A stretch of DNA of 64,000 bases from positions 1 through 64,000 of the forward strand of contig LIUM01000023.1 in NCBI GenBank assembly GCA_001462345.1, in the 5' to 3' direction. Both the position numbers and the translations under genes were made by a program. Positions 17,249-26,885 of the stretch are shown one piece after another (within the stretch, counting starts at the first letter, position 1; each line of letters opens with the position of its first letter). Source of the stretch: Fibrobacteria bacterium AD312 (GTDB lineage: Bacteria; Fibrobacterota; Fibrobacteria; Fibrobacterales; Fibrobacteraceae). A model generated the notes under the pieces. It was not told the origin of the DNA, ran no database searches, and saw nothing but the letters and a program-made list of their open reading frames with translations.

Positions 17249-17778
17249 TTGTTATCCTTTGATTTACGAGCAATCGTAATAGAGCAAATAAGTGTTACTA
17301 ATAAGAGTAGGCTAATCAATTCAAAAGCAATCACAAAACCGTCAGATTGAACACTTAAAAGACGCAATGCCATGGATTCTAGAGAAGCATAATTGTTTTG
17401 CGCCTCTGGAACTGAAGTGATTAAAGAAGAATCCTGTAGTAAAAAACGCAGCATGATAAAGACTAAGCTTAATGATATAATAGCTGAAATAAATGTTCTT
17501 GGGATTTTAATTGAAAGATTCGTTTCCCCTAAACGACTCGTCAGCAAAATGGTAAATATGACAAAAATTACGACGCCACCAGCATAAACCATCACTTGAG
17601 AAATTGCAATAAATTCAGCGTGAAGCATTAAATAAAAAACAGCTGTTCCAATAAAAGAGAATATTAGAAAGATTGCACTTTGAAGAACATTTTTTGCAGT
17701 GACTGTAAAAATAGCTGTAATGATAATTAAAGCAGAAACGATATAAAAAAAGATATCTGTTATCTCGATAGGAAACAT
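17245..17778 (-). CDS. nuoJ: NADH-quinone oxidoreductase subunit J
   Basis: 177 aa, five helices. The segment MLHAEFIAISQVMVYAGGVVIFVIFTILLT is the typical NuoJ TM3 region with its pi-bulge Tyr. Start codon overlaps the nuoI stop by one base (TAATG-type junction). Confidence 0.95.
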   Translation of the reverse strand: MFPIEITDIFFYIVSALIIITAIFTVTAKNVLQSAIFLIFSFIGTAVFYLMLHAEFIAISQVMVYAGGVVIFVIFTILLTSRLGETNLSIKIPRTFISAIISLSLVFIMLRFLLQDSSLITSVPEAQNNYASLESMALRLLSVQSDGFVIAFELISLLLLVTLICSITIARKSKDNK

Positions 17779-18260
17779 TAGCTTCGTCCCTCCTTTTTAT
17801 TTAAGATGAGTTCAAAAGAATCAACCGATTCGCTAGATAATTCGAATTCTTGATTCATACGGATTGCACCAAAAGGACATGCTTCTACACAAAGCCCGCA
17901 TTGAGTACAAGAACCTAAATGATATAGATATCTCCCAAGTATTTTTTTACCCGCCATGTTTTTAGTACATAATATGTTAATGGAGGCATTTGGACAAGCT
18001 TTTTCACATATGCCACAGGCAGTACACAAATTTTCTCCATTTTCATCTTCGATTAATTCCAATCGACCTCGATAACGGGGGTGCATTTTTAAGGTTTTTT
18101 TATTTTCTGGATATTGCTCTGTAACAATTTTATGAGGACTAAAGAAATAACGAATGGTTACAGATAATCCCATTAAAAGGCTAATGGGGCCAGTGATACA
18201 ACGTTTCAGATAGCGTTTGATATAATTAAAAGCAGAAATAGGAGTTTCTTTTTGTTTCAT
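17778..18260 (-). CDS. nuoI: NADH-quinone oxidoreductase subunit I (2x[4Fe-4S])
   Basis: 160 aa. Two ferredoxin clusters are ligated by CTACGICEKACP and CTQCGLCVEACP, the N6a/N6b relay to NuoB. The N-terminal amphipathic helix packs on the membrane arm. In complexes lacking NuoEFG, this subunit side faces the alternative electron donor. Immediately follows nuoH. Confidence 0.95.
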   Translation of the reverse strand: MKQKETPISAFNYIKRYLKRCITGPISLLMGLSVTIRYFFSPHKIVTEQYPENKKTLKMHPRYRGRLELIEDENGENLCTACGICEKACPNASINILCTKNMAGKKILGRYLYHLGSCTQCGLCVEACPFGAIRMNQEFELSSESVDSFELILNKKEGRS

Positions 18261-18262
18261 AA

Positions 18263-19339
18263 TTAACCTAATACAGCAATATATGTTGCTCCTAAAGCGA
18301 GTAGAAGTAAATTAGCAGGTAATAAAAACTTCCATTCAAAATCCATTAATTGGTCTACTCGAGGACGAACAAATGTCCAACGAACAACCATATAAGCAGA
18401 AATCATGAAAACGACTTTGGCTGCGAACCAAATAAAACCAGGCACTTTCATCATTAACAAATCGACACTTTCAATACCAATGAGCGGAGGTAAGAAACCA
18501 CCTAAAAAGCAAGTGGTTGCTAAAGAAGATGTAGTCACTAAATTGATATATTCGGCAAGATAAAACATGGCAAAAGCAGTTCCATTGTATTCTGTATGGT
18601 AACCACCAGTTAATTCTTGTTCTGCTTCTGCAATATCAAAGGGAGCACGATTGAGTTCTGCTGTAGATGAAATAAAGAACATGATAAAAGCGATAAAACC
18701 AAGTACTGGAATCTTAATAATCCACCAATCGAGAATCGTTCCAGATTGGCTTTGAGTGATTTCCATTAGATTAGCAGATCCAGAAACCATCACTACAAAT
18801 AATAAAACGAGTGCAAATGAAATTTCATAACTAATCATTTGTGCCCCGCTTCGAAGGGATCCAAGTAATGAATATTTGTTATTGGATGCCCAGCCTCCAA
18901 TGAGAATGCCTAATATACCAAAGCCATTGACAGCAATAATAAAGGGAATTCCAACGGATAAGTTAGCCACTTGTAGATTATGATCAAAAGGAATCATCGT
19001 TAATGCAAGAAATGGGGCAGTCAAAGAGATCATTGGAGCGAGATAGAAAAGAAATTTATCAGCGCCTTTAGGAGCATAGACTTCTTTGAAAAGTAACTTC
19101 ATCACATCGGCTATTGTTTGTAATGTCCCATGAAAGCCTAGACGCATTGGCCCTAAGCGACATTGGATGTGGGCGCAAATCTTACGTTCCATATAAATCA
19201 AAATTGGAGCAGTACCTATAGCCACCGCACAAATAGCGATAATTGAAATTATGCTATTGATTAAAAAGGAAACCTCTGGAAAAGGAATCACTTCACGAAT
19301 AAAATTTCCCAAAGGGTGCGAAATTACTGGATTCATCAT
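18263..19339 (-). CDS. nuoH: NADH-quinone oxidoreductase subunit H
   Basis: 358 aa, eight helices. Seen: YMERKICAHIQCRLGPMRLGFHGTLQTIADVMKLLFKE, the quinone-cavity loop, and AEAEQELTGGYHTEYNG. Joins the peripheral and membrane arms. Overlaps nuoD by 4 nt. In 14-subunit operons nuoE-F-G lie between D and H; they are missing here. Confidence 0.96.
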   Translation of the reverse strand: MMNPVISHPLGNFIREVIPFPEVSFLINSIISIIAICAVAIGTAPILIYMERKICAHIQCRLGPMRLGFHGTLQTIADVMKLLFKEVYAPKGADKFLFYLAPMISLTAPFLALTMIPFDHNLQVANLSVGIPFIIAVNGFGILGILIGGWASNNKYSLLGSLRSGAQMISYEISFALVLLFVVMVSGSANLMEITQSQSGTILDWWIIKIPVLGFIAFIMFFISSTAELNRAPFDIAEAEQELTGGYHTEYNGTAFAMFYLAEYINLVTTSSLATTCFLGGFLPPLIGIESVDLLMMKVPGFIWFAAKVVFMISAYMVVRWTFVRPRVDQLMDFEWKFLLPANLLLLALGATYIAVLG

Positions 19340-20478
19340 CTGTCAATCTCCGGAATCACAGGATCTAACGTTGCTAAAATAGAAACCAGATCCGATATTT
19401 TATGCCCTTGCACCATTGTATTTAAGGCAGCTAAGTTTGCAAAGCTTGGGCCTCTCGTATGAATACGGTAAGGCTTGTCTCCAGAAACGGCGACAACATA
19501 AGTAGCATAAAGTCCTTTTGCTGTTTCTGTGGCACTATAATAAGAGCCTGGTTTTAATCGAATGGATGCTTTTTCTTGGCCTCTATAAGGCCCTTCAGGG
19601 AATTGCTTTATGCATTGTCTAAGGATTTTTATGGATTCGTGAATTTCTGCAATACGAACCACATAGCGATCGTAAGTATCCCCATTATAAGTCACAGGAA
19701 CATTAAAATCTAGTTGAGAATAAATACCATATGGGTCATTTTTTCTCACGTCATAAGAAACACCCGAAGCTCTTAAGACTGGGCCAGAACAGCCATACGC
19801 AATGGCATCTTCTTTTGAAAGGATGCCGATTCCTTTTGTTCTTTCCAAAACAATGATGTTTTTAGATAAGAATCGTTCGTAATCCACCATCGTTTTTTCA
19901 AGGTGTTTTAGAAAGGAAGTCACTCTAGGAATAAAAGTTTCTGGAACGTCGTGAACAGAACCACCAGGCCTAAAGAAATTGGTCGTTAACCGTGAACCAG
20001 TGACTTCATCTAAAATATCATGAATCATTTCACGTTCCTTAAACCCAAACAATAGAGCGGTTTGACCACCAAGATCACCACCAAAGCAAGCATAAAAAAC
20101 AAGATGAGAAGCAATGCGGCCAAGTTCAGCAAGCATCACTCGAATGTATTCGCCCCTTTCAGGAACTCCGATTCCAAGACCTTTTTCAAAGGCAAGGCAT
20201 ACACCCCAGTTATTTTGAATGGCTGTTAAATAATCTTGTCTGTCCGAGAGTGCGATATATTGCAAATAGCTCATGGACTCCGCTTGCTTTTCTATACCAC
20301 GGTGAATATACCCAAAATGAGGAACGACTTCAATAATGGTTTCACCATCTAAGCGAAGAGCAAGCCTTAAAGCACCATGCGTACTTGGGTGCTGTGGCCC
20401 CATATTCACAAAAAATTCTTCTGTATCTAAATCGATAATTTCTTCACGAAATCCAGGAGGCAATCTTCTTAAACTCAT
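19336..20478 (-). CDS. nuoD: NADH-quinone oxidoreductase subunit D
   Basis: 380 aa, standard for separate NuoD. Seen: [25 protein letters not shown] with the quinone-site His, [12 protein letters not shown], and the C-terminal DPVIPEIDR. It forms the quinone-reduction chamber with NuoB. Its ATG overlaps the NuoBC stop by 4 nt (ATGA). Confidence 0.97.
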   Translation of the reverse strand: MSLRRLPPGFREEIIDLDTEEFFVNMGPQHPSTHGALRLALRLDGETIIEVVPHFGYIHRGIEKQAESMSYLQYIALSDRQDYLTAIQNNWGVCLAFEKGLGIGVPERGEYIRVMLAELGRIASHLVFYACFGGDLGGQTALLFGFKEREMIHDILDEVTGSRLTTNFFRPGGSVHDVPETFIPRVTSFLKHLEKTMVDYERFLSKNIIVLERTKGIGILSKEDAIAYGCSGPVLRASGVSYDVRKNDPYGIYSQLDFNVPVTYNGDTYDRYVVRIAEIHESIKILRQCIKQFPEGPYRGQEKASIRLKPGSYYSATETAKGLYATYVVAVSGDKPYRIHTRGPSFANLAALNTMVQGHKISDLVSILATLDPVIPEIDR

Positions 20479-21725
20479 ACAGGCCTCTTCATAATATGTG
20501 GATGAGTAAAATCTTTTCTTAAAGGGTAGCCCTTAAAGTCATGATCTACAAAAAGACGACGTTCATCAGGATGATTTTCAAAATGAATGCCGAACATATC
20601 AAAAACTTCTCGTTCTTTCCATTCAGCAGCAGGGTAGAGATGGCAAATAGAAGGAATTTCGGCTAAAATACTTGTCGCCCGTTTTTCTTCTTCTATGGAA
20701 TCGTCTTTAGGTAAAGAAACACGAACAAAAAATTTATGCCCTTTTTCAATACTCATTAATTGTGTGATGACATCAAAATGAGACTCCCAATCGACAGCGG
20801 TAACATCTATATAATAATTCAGATTCGTTCTTTCATCATTTTTAAGAAAAGAAATCAAATCGACATATTTTTCTTTTGAAACAATGATATCGAGCGGCAT
20901 ATCGTTTGGTCTATCTGGAGAAATCTCTTTAGAATCCGAGTTATAAAGAGTAATCGAAGGATCGTGTTCTAAAGCAATAGAAAAAAGCTCTGACGCTGAT
21001 AACCCAATTACAGGGGCTACTGGACGCGGAACTTCTGGAAAAGCGTCTTTTTTTACACGAACCGCTTTGTAAGAGGATTTGTAATCTGGATTATTTTCCT
21101 TAAATTGACGACGCGCTTCGGCTTGTTCTTCATCTTTAATTCTTTCTAATTCAGCCCAAGCTTTGCATGCTTCTGTCCAACGATCAGCATAAGGCTGATC
21201 AATCGCTTCGCCTTCTTTCCAAGGAGTTCTAAAAGATTCTCTTAGAATTTTATCACGTAATGTTAAAAGACCATGGAATAAAGCTTCTGGGCGAGGGGGG
21301 CAACCAGGAATAAAAACATCTACTGGAATTAAAGTATTAGCCCCACGTACTACAGAATAATTATCATACATAAAAGGGCCGCCAGAAATAGTGCAAGCAC
21401 CCATAGCGATCGCGTATTTTGGCCCAGGAATTTGATCCCAGAGCATTTGTAGAGCAGGAGCCATTTTGGCGGTAATGGTACCAGCAATAATGAAAAGATC
21501 AGCTTGACGAGGGGAGGCTCTAAAAACTTCAGAACCAAAGCGAGCAATATCATACCTGGCCATAGAACTTGACATCATTTCAATGGCACAACAACTTGTT
21601 CCGTATGTTAAAGGCCATAAAGAATTTGCTCTTGCCCAATTAGTCACATAATCAAGCATATTTACAATTTGCTTGCCGCCAGGAATAGGATCTAATATTC
21701 CTGGAACTACATTCATTATTCCCAT
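20475..21725 (-). CDS. nuoBC: Fused NADH-quinone oxidoreductase subunit B/C
   Basis: 416 aa from the ATG at 21725, which has AAGGAA 8 nt upstream inside the nuoA coding end; a TTG seven codons earlier is less likely. Residues 1-165 are NuoB with the N2-cluster cysteines ([18 protein letters not shown]). After a charged linker (about 165-235, rich in E/K/R) the rest is NuoC ([42 protein letters not shown]). NuoCD fusions are common in enterobacteria; a B-C fusion is rarer. No frameshift or internal stop occurs at the junction. Confidence 0.93.
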   Translation of the reverse strand: MGIMNVVPGILDPIPGGKQIVNMLDYVTNWARANSLWPLTYGTSCCAIEMMSSSMARYDIARFGSEVFRASPRQADLFIIAGTITAKMAPALQMLWDQIPGPKYAIAMGACTISGGPFMYDNYSVVRGANTLIPVDVFIPGCPPRPEALFHGLLTLRDKILRESFRTPWKEGEAIDQPYADRWTEACKAWAELERIKDEEQAEARRQFKENNPDYKSSYKAVRVKKDAFPEVPRPVAPVIGLSASELFSIALEHDPSITLYNSDSKEISPDRPNDMPLDIIVSKEKYVDLISFLKNDERTNLNYYIDVTAVDWESHFDVITQLMSIEKGHKFFVRVSLPKDDSIEEEKRATSILAEIPSICHLYPAAEWKEREVFDMFGIHFENHPDERRLFVDHDFKGYPLRKDFTHPHIMKRPV

Positions 21726-22102
21726 TTTAAGATTCCTTTTTTCCAAGCATAAGCTAAGCCGAATGTTAAAATTGCAACAAAAATGACAATATCAATAAAA
21801 ACGATGAAAGGCACTAAAGGCGTTTCCCCTGCCATAATAGTTTTAAATTGAGTGAGGATTGGAAATAAAAATAAAGCCTCAATATCAAAGATTAAAAAGA
21901 GAAGAGCAAATAAGTAATAACCCACTTTAAATTGAATGCGAGCATTACCATAGGTTTCCATACCGCATTCATAGGGAGCAAATTTGTTTTTAGAGTCTTT
22001 AGAAGCAAACCCTAGTAGCTTGCCTATAATAATAGCGGCTGCGGCAATAAAGGCGCCTAAAAACAAAAAGAATCCTAACACAAAATATTCTGAAAATTCC
22101 AT
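21716..22102 (-). CDS. nuoA: NADH-quinone oxidoreductase subunit A
   Basis: 128 aa from the ATG at 22102 (GAGG 7 nt upstream); the frame opens 4 codons earlier at a TTG. Three helices. [42 protein letters not shown] is the family signature, including the flexible TM1-2 loop. It begins 8 nt after the stop of the unknown gene at 22111 and overlaps nuoBC at its end. Confidence 0.95.
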   Translation of the reverse strand: MEFSEYFVLGFFLFLGAFIAAAAIIIGKLLGFASKDSKNKFAPYECGMETYGNARIQFKVGYYLFALLFLIFDIEALFLFPILTQFKTIMAGETPLVPFIVFIDIVIFVAILTFGLAYAWKKGILKWE

Positions 22103-22110
22103 GAAAAGCC

Positions 22111-22695
22111 TCAATAAAAATGTTGTAACTCTTGTAAAGTCCCAAAGACGGCGTTTCCAATTTGAAAACGTTCTCTCAAGTGACTAGTTAAGTCTAAAAA
22201 TTCTTTAACCGTTGCTTTATTTAATGCATCTAAGTTTTTCTGCAGATTACTAATAAAGCCTGTAATCTGAGGATGAATCACTTTGAGTTGCATGGAGATA
22301 TCAAGTTCTTGAAGGACATGGTCTGTATCAAGCCTAGTTCCAATATATCGAATTGTAGATAAAAGCTCTTGTAAGAAATAAACGATAAATATTTCTTCTT
22401 GTAAAATGCCCCAACGTTTATCGGTAGAAAAAGAACTCATTTTTTCTGTTTTTCCATAGAAAATAGAAGCTTGAGCATATTCTAAACAGGTTACTAAAAT
22501 GGTCTCATATTTTTGAATCTGTAATGACATTTGTGAATGCCATATTTCTTTTTGATCTGTTGTCGCAAGTTCAGATAGAATGGGCTCAAGAGCTCTAAAC
22601 GCATAATAAACTTCTTCGTAATATCGATTTCGCATTCGGCAATTAAAGGCCCTATTGCGAGTGGTATAATCCGATTTGTGTTGTATTATGCTCAT
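22111..22695 (-). CDS. Helical protein of unknown function between relA/spoT and nuoA
   Basis: 194 aa. Its ATG overlaps the stop of the relA/spoT gene by 4 nt (ATGA), and its stop lies 8 nt before nuoA, so it is in one transcript with both. No signal peptide, no clear membrane helix; it is mostly amphipathic helix with many Gln, Leu and Tyr, and could be an all-alpha bundle (ILSELATTDQKEIW, LQELLSTIRYIGTRL, FISNLQKNLDALNKA). No family recognised. Possible roles (complex I assembly, stringent-response partner) are pure position-based guesses. Confidence 0.7.
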   Translation of the reverse strand: MSIIQHKSDYTTRNRAFNCRMRNRYYEEVYYAFRALEPILSELATTDQKEIWHSQMSLQIQKYETILVTCLEYAQASIFYGKTEKMSSFSTDKRWGILQEEIFIVYFLQELLSTIRYIGTRLDTDHVLQELDISMQLKVIHPQITGFISNLQKNLDALNKATVKEFLDLTSHLRERFQIGNAVFGTLQELQHFY

Positions 22696-24836
22696 GATTT
22701 AATAACCTCTTTAACACCAGGTATTTTTTCAATGTTTTTCATAATAGTATCTACTTGCTCTTTTCTAAACGCCTTAAAAACAACGCGAATTCGCCCAGAA
22801 TATTTTAAAGAAGAAACAGTCATTTTTTCTAAGAATATATTGGATTTAGTAAGTACGGTTAATACATCTATGGTGATTCCTTGACGATTTTCTGTATTAA
22901 TTAACAAATTTGTTTTAAAAGAATCCGAAAGTTCTGCATTCCATTCCACAGCTAAAAATTGTTTAGATGAAAAACCTTCAAGAGTTTTACAATTTGTATT
23001 GTGAACATCAATTCCTCTTTTAGGAACAAGAACTCCAACAATAGGTTCACCTGGAATAGGAGAGCAGCATGAGGCAAAGTGAATTAATAAATTAGAACCA
23101 TGCCCAATGAGAATAGGCATTTGGTCTTTATCGTCTTTTTTGTCTTTAGGAAATAAGAAGAGCTTTAAAGAATATGGATTTTTACTACGAGTAGCAGATG
23201 TCTTGGTTTCAATAAATCGTTCTAGATCTGAAAGAGGCATTTCTCCTTGACCCAAACGACTAAAGAAATCATCCATTGAAGAAGCCCCAAAATAGCGGCA
23301 AATGTCTTCATTTGATGGGATTTCTTGAGCCTGTATTTTAAATAATCGAAGCTCACGTTCCCAAATTTCTTTACCTAATAATTTTGCTTGTTGAATGATA
23401 CTTGTTCTCATCCAGCGGCGGAGCTCTTGTTTTGCTTTGATTGTTTTTACAAGTTCAAGCCATTCTGGACTAGGTTCTTGTTTCGGGCTTTTAAGAATAT
23501 GAACCGTTTCTCCATTCTGTATTATCTTATCTACGCCAACGACTTTCTCATTAATTTTGGCACCAATACAATGTAAACCAAGTTCTGTATGAATAGCAAA
23601 AGCAAAGTCTAAAACAGAAGCCCCTTCTGGAAGTTCAATGGAATCTCCTTTAGGGGTAAAAACGGTTATCCCTTCAGGTTTTAAGTCGATATGTAAAAAT
23701 TCTAGAAATTCAACAGAGTCGGAAATTTCAGATTGTAACTTAGCCATCCGTTCAAGCCAACCAAGTTCTTCACCACTTCGTTGAGTCTCTAGCTTATAAG
23801 CCCAATGAGCAGCAAAACCTTTTTCAGCCGTTAAATCCATATCTTTTGTACGAATCTGCACTTCCACCATTTTATTTTCAGGACCAATGACTGTTGTATG
23901 TATACTTTGGTACAAGTTTGGCTTAGGTGTAGCGATGTAATCTTTAAAACGACTTTGAAGCGGGGTCCATAAATTATGAACATAACCCAATGCTAAGTAG
24001 CATTCAGGAATAGATTCTACAATAATACGAATTGCAAAAATGTCAAAAATATCGTCAATCTGACAGCTGCGGTTGACCATTTTATTATAGATGCTATAAA
24101 TATTTTTTGTGCGGCCTTGGATGATACAGTCAAAATCTTCTAGAGCTAATTTAATTTGAAGAGGCCCAATCACCGACTTGATATAATTTTCACGATCTTC
24201 TTTACTTAAAAGTAAGCTATCGACAATTTTCTTATATTCATCTGGATTGATATACTGAAAGGATAAATCTTCAAGCTCTGATTTAAAACGATATAAACCA
24301 AAACGGTGGGTGAGAGGTACATAAATATCAAGCGTTTCTTGAGCGATGATTTTACGCTTCTCAGGCTTCATATAGCGTAAAGTACGCATGTTATGAAGTC
24401 GGTCAGCGATTTTAATCATAATGACCCGAGGGTCTTTAGCCATCGCTGCAATTAACTTTCTATAAGTTTCTGCTTTTTGTTCGGATTTAGAATTTTTTTG
24501 TACAGCCGATATTTTAGTAACGGCATCTACCATAAAGGCGGTTTCAGTGCCAAACTTAGTAGAGATTTCCTCAAGGGTATGAGGTGTATCTTCAACAACA
24601 TCATGAAGAAGGCCAGCTAAAACCGAAGAAATATCGAGACGTAAATCAGCTAAAATTTTAGCTACTTCATAGGGATGTTCTGTATAGGGCATTCCGCTTT
24701 TTCGATATTGCCCTTTATGTGCCTCAGCAATAAAGGTAACAGCGGTTCTAAGAAGAGTCTCATCCAATTCGGGATTCTTTCTAATAAGAACTTCGATTAT
24801 ATGTTCTTGATTGGATTTAAGACTAATCGTTTCCAT
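22692..24836 (-). CDS. (p)ppGpp synthetase/hydrolase, RelA/SpoT family
   Basis: 714 aa from the ATG at 24836; the frame is open to a TTG at 24875 and another ATG at 24863, so the start is uncertain. Order: HD hydrolase domain (HPYEVAKIL, GLLHDVVEDT intact, so hydrolysis is likely), synthetase domain (GRTKNIYSIYNKM, IDDIFDIFAIRII, FKDYIATPKPNLYQS, VEVQIRT), TGS (ITVFTPKGDSIELPEGASVLDFAF), a helical/zinc-finger-like region with CCSPIPGE, and a C-terminal ACT domain. Both active centres look complete, i.e. a bifunctional Rel. It makes and degrades the starvation alarmone. Heads the transcript that runs into the unknown gene and nuo. Confidence 0.93.
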   Translation of the reverse strand: METISLKSNQEHIIEVLIRKNPELDETLLRTAVTFIAEAHKGQYRKSGMPYTEHPYEVAKILADLRLDISSVLAGLLHDVVEDTPHTLEEISTKFGTETAFMVDAVTKISAVQKNSKSEQKAETYRKLIAAMAKDPRVIMIKIADRLHNMRTLRYMKPEKRKIIAQETLDIYVPLTHRFGLYRFKSELEDLSFQYINPDEYKKIVDSLLLSKEDRENYIKSVIGPLQIKLALEDFDCIIQGRTKNIYSIYNKMVNRSCQIDDIFDIFAIRIIVESIPECYLALGYVHNLWTPLQSRFKDYIATPKPNLYQSIHTTVIGPENKMVEVQIRTKDMDLTAEKGFAAHWAYKLETQRSGEELGWLERMAKLQSEISDSVEFLEFLHIDLKPEGITVFTPKGDSIELPEGASVLDFAFAIHTELGLHCIGAKINEKVVGVDKIIQNGETVHILKSPKQEPSPEWLELVKTIKAKQELRRWMRTSIIQQAKLLGKEIWERELRLFKIQAQEIPSNEDICRYFGASSMDDFFSRLGQGEMPLSDLERFIETKTSATRSKNPYSLKLFLFPKDKKDDKDQMPILIGHGSNLLIHFASCCSPIPGEPIVGVLVPKRGIDVHNTNCKTLEGFSSKQFLAVEWNAELSDSFKTNLLINTENRQGITIDVLTVLTKSNIFLEKMTVSSLKYSGRIRVVFKAFRKEQVDTIMKNIEKIPGVKEVIKS

Positions 24837-25049
24837 ATTCTTATAATTTATGAAAAAAAGCATTTTTTGGCTCAAATAACCTTAAAATAAACTAGAAAAG
24901 ACAGTATTATATTTACGATTATTTTTTTCATGTGTAGAGAAGTGAAAGAAAAAAAATAAAAGCAACTATTGTTGATTTTAATTTCATTTTAGGCTTTAAA
25001 AAACATATGTTTAGTCCTTAATATCAAATGCAATCAGTTTTATTTTTAA

Positions 25050-25087
25050 AAAGAAAAAGCCGCTATAACATAAAATGAAATAACGGC
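25050..25087 (-). terminator. Terminator after the hemolysin-III-type gene
   Basis: On the minus strand GCCGTTAT..ATAGCGGC (one mismatch, about 13-nt loop) is followed by TTTTTCTTTTT, 35 bp past the stop at 25122. Confidence 0.65.
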
Positions 25088-25121
25088 ATAAATACAAATA
25101 ATTGTTGTTTATGAAAAAAAA

Positions 25122-25817
25122 TTACATAAGGGGCGTTCTACTGTGAAGAACAGCGAGTAAAACAGACACATAATGACAAACGGCTGCAGCAAGAACAAAT
25201 AAATGCCAGATCACATGATGCCATACCCATTTTTTATTCAAGTAAAATATTGTTCCAAGAGTATATATACCGCCGCCAACAAGAAGCATGACAATAACAG
25301 AAGTTGGAAGAGTCAAAAAGAAAGTCTTACCACCAACAAGAAGCATCCATCCCATGGCGATATAAATCATCGTGCTTAAGAATTTAAAACGCCCTGCAAA
25401 GAATATTTTGAAAAAAATTCCAATAAAAGATAAGCCCCATAAAATAGAAAGCAGGGTAATTCCAAATCCATTCAACATATAAATTAATAGAAATGGGGTA
25501 TATGTCCCTGCGATTAAGAAATAAATAGAAATATGATCTAATACTTTTAAAACTCTTTTTGCTTCTGGATGTGTGGTCGCATGATAAAGAGTACTAAATA
25601 CAAAGAGCATAATAAATGAAAAGGCATAAATCGCTGCAGCTACAATCGCTGAAGGTTTATCCACTTTAGTAGAAATCGCTGTTACCACAGGAAGGCTTGC
25701 GATTCCAATTAAAACACCAAATCCATGAGTTATAGCATTAGCCATTTCTATTGTTAAAGGATTTACTTCCTTAACATTTGCCGTAAGGGTATCCCCAGTT
25801 TTATTTTTTTTATTCAT
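25122..25817 (-). CDS. Hemolysin III/TrhA-type seven-helix membrane protein
   Basis: 231 aa with seven predicted membrane helices. EMANAITHGFGVLIG at the N-terminus, SFIMLFVFSTLYHATTHPEAKRVLKVLDHISIYFLIAGTYTPF and the late WHHVIWHLFVLAAAVCHYVSV are the PAQR/hemolysin III signatures, with conserved His and Ser/Asp residues that bind a metal in the superfamily. Role in membrane-energy/fatty-acid homeostasis is known only for some members. Monocistronic. Confidence 0.9.
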   Translation of the reverse strand: MNKKNKTGDTLTANVKEVNPLTIEMANAITHGFGVLIGIASLPVVTAISTKVDKPSAIVAAAIYAFSFIMLFVFSTLYHATTHPEAKRVLKVLDHISIYFLIAGTYTPFLLIYMLNGFGITLLSILWGLSFIGIFFKIFFAGRFKFLSTMIYIAMGWMLLVGGKTFFLTLPTSVIVMLLVGGGIYTLGTIFYLNKKWVWHHVIWHLFVLAAAVCHYVSVLLAVLHSRTPLM

Positions 25818-26436
25818 GCCCGCAAAAATACAAAGATTTATAAAAAAAAGTAAGTTAATAATTATATTTTCAATTATCTAGTTTACATAATGTTGATTAT
25901 CGGAAATAAATAGTGGACTTGAATTACACCTTAATATAGGTGCTTTTATGGCTTTATATAGATTTTCTTTTATAGCAAAATGAATATCGTCTTCTAGGAT
26001 TATACAATACGTGATGATTTTTTCTCATTTCTAGAAAGACATTTCGTTTCCAAACTTCCATTTAATCATCTTAAGAAAATCATTTCGTTCCCCTATACGG
26101 CCATGGAACCATTTATAAATATTTTTTTCTAGGATTTAGGTTCTACTTGTATACAATTACATTTTTTGTGCGTCATTTTGTAAAACGTATCCTGAAATAT
26201 CTACAGGATTTTTTTATGACGACCATTCTCCATTAATACATCCTAAACATTTTTTTATAAAAAACATTTTATAACATGGCTATTTCCAGTCTCTTAAAAA
26301 GACCAAATACCAAATAGATATGATGTTTTTAAGTGTATTCATGCGATAATTCACTACTAATTTTTTGAAAATCCTTTTCTTTTTAATTGTTCTCTAATAA
26401 AGGATTTAATCCATTTCCGAAGATCATAAAAAATTA
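25818..26436. other. Gene-free AT-rich intergenic region
   Basis: No open frame with a ribosome site on either strand. It holds a plus-strand terminator-like hairpin at 26189-26215, a TTGTATACAA palindrome at 26148-26157, and a partial copy of the TTTACA-N5-TGTAAA motif at 26156-26172. Otherwise nothing recognisable; it is unusually long for this window and may carry a small RNA or distant enhancer sites for glnB. Confidence 0.5.
26189..26215 (+). terminator. Orphan terminator hairpin
   Basis: ATCCTG-N9-CAGGAT followed by a run of Ts on the plus strand, with no gene upstream on that strand. It may end a short untranslated RNA. Confidence 0.45.
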
Positions 26437-26453
26437 TTGGCATGCATTTTGCA
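26437..26453 (+). promoter_or_regulatory. Sigma-54 promoter of glnB-amtB
   Basis: TTGGCATGCATTTTGCA: GG at -24 and GC at -12 with the required 10 nt between them. Transcription would start near 26464, about 65 nt before the glnB ATG. No competing sigma-70 box is obvious nearby. Confidence 0.85.
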
Positions 26454-26528
26454 AAATGTGAAGTGCGATTACAAGGACATGATATGCCCCATGTAAAGCG
26501 GTAAAGAACCTTAAAAAAGGATGTCAAC

Positions 26529-26870
26529 ATGAAGCTAATAACAGCCTATATACAACCCGAAACGCTCACCAGCGTCAAGCAGTCGCTGTACGAGAAGAAA
26601 ATCTTTAAAATGTCCATTACTAATGTTCTTGGTTGCGGGCAACAAAAAGGATTTACAGAGGTTTATAGAGGTGTCGAAACCGAAGTGAATTTACTCAAAA
26701 AAATCTGCATTCGTATTGCTGTGAACGATAACTTCGTACAGCCATGCATTGATGCCATCATCTTGGGCGCTCGAACGGGCAAAATTGGTGATGGAAAGAT
26801 CTTTGTGACAAATCTTGAACAATGTATTCGTATCCGTACTGGCGAAACTGGCCCTGATGCGATTGGATAA
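26529..26870 (+). CDS. glnB: Nitrogen regulatory protein PII
   Basis: 113 aa, standard PII size. It senses 2-oxoglutarate, ATP/ADP and binds partner proteins through the T-loop. Seen: [16 protein letters not shown] (T-loop), [14 protein letters not shown] and [14 protein letters not shown] (nucleotide-binding B and C loops). Residue 46 is Tyr, but residue 51, the uridylylated Tyr in enterobacterial PII, is Thr, and residue 49, the phosphorylated Ser of cyanobacteria, is Val. So modification at these sites is not expected. AAGG-type ribosome site; 15 nt before amtB, so the pair is GlnK-AmtB-like. Confidence 0.95.
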   Translation: MKLITAYIQPETLTSVKQSLYEKKIFKMSITNVLGCGQQKGFTEVYRGVETEVNLLKKICIRIAVNDNFVQPCIDAIILGARTGKIGDGKIFVTNLEQCIRIRTGETGPDAIG

Positions 26871-26885
26871 AGGAGAAAAAAAATA

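Noticed and set aside
24837-24875. Longer N-terminus for the relA/spoT product
   Set aside because: The TTG start has no ribosome site, and the added residues (MLFFINYKN) do not fit the family's N-terminus; kept only as an uncertainty.
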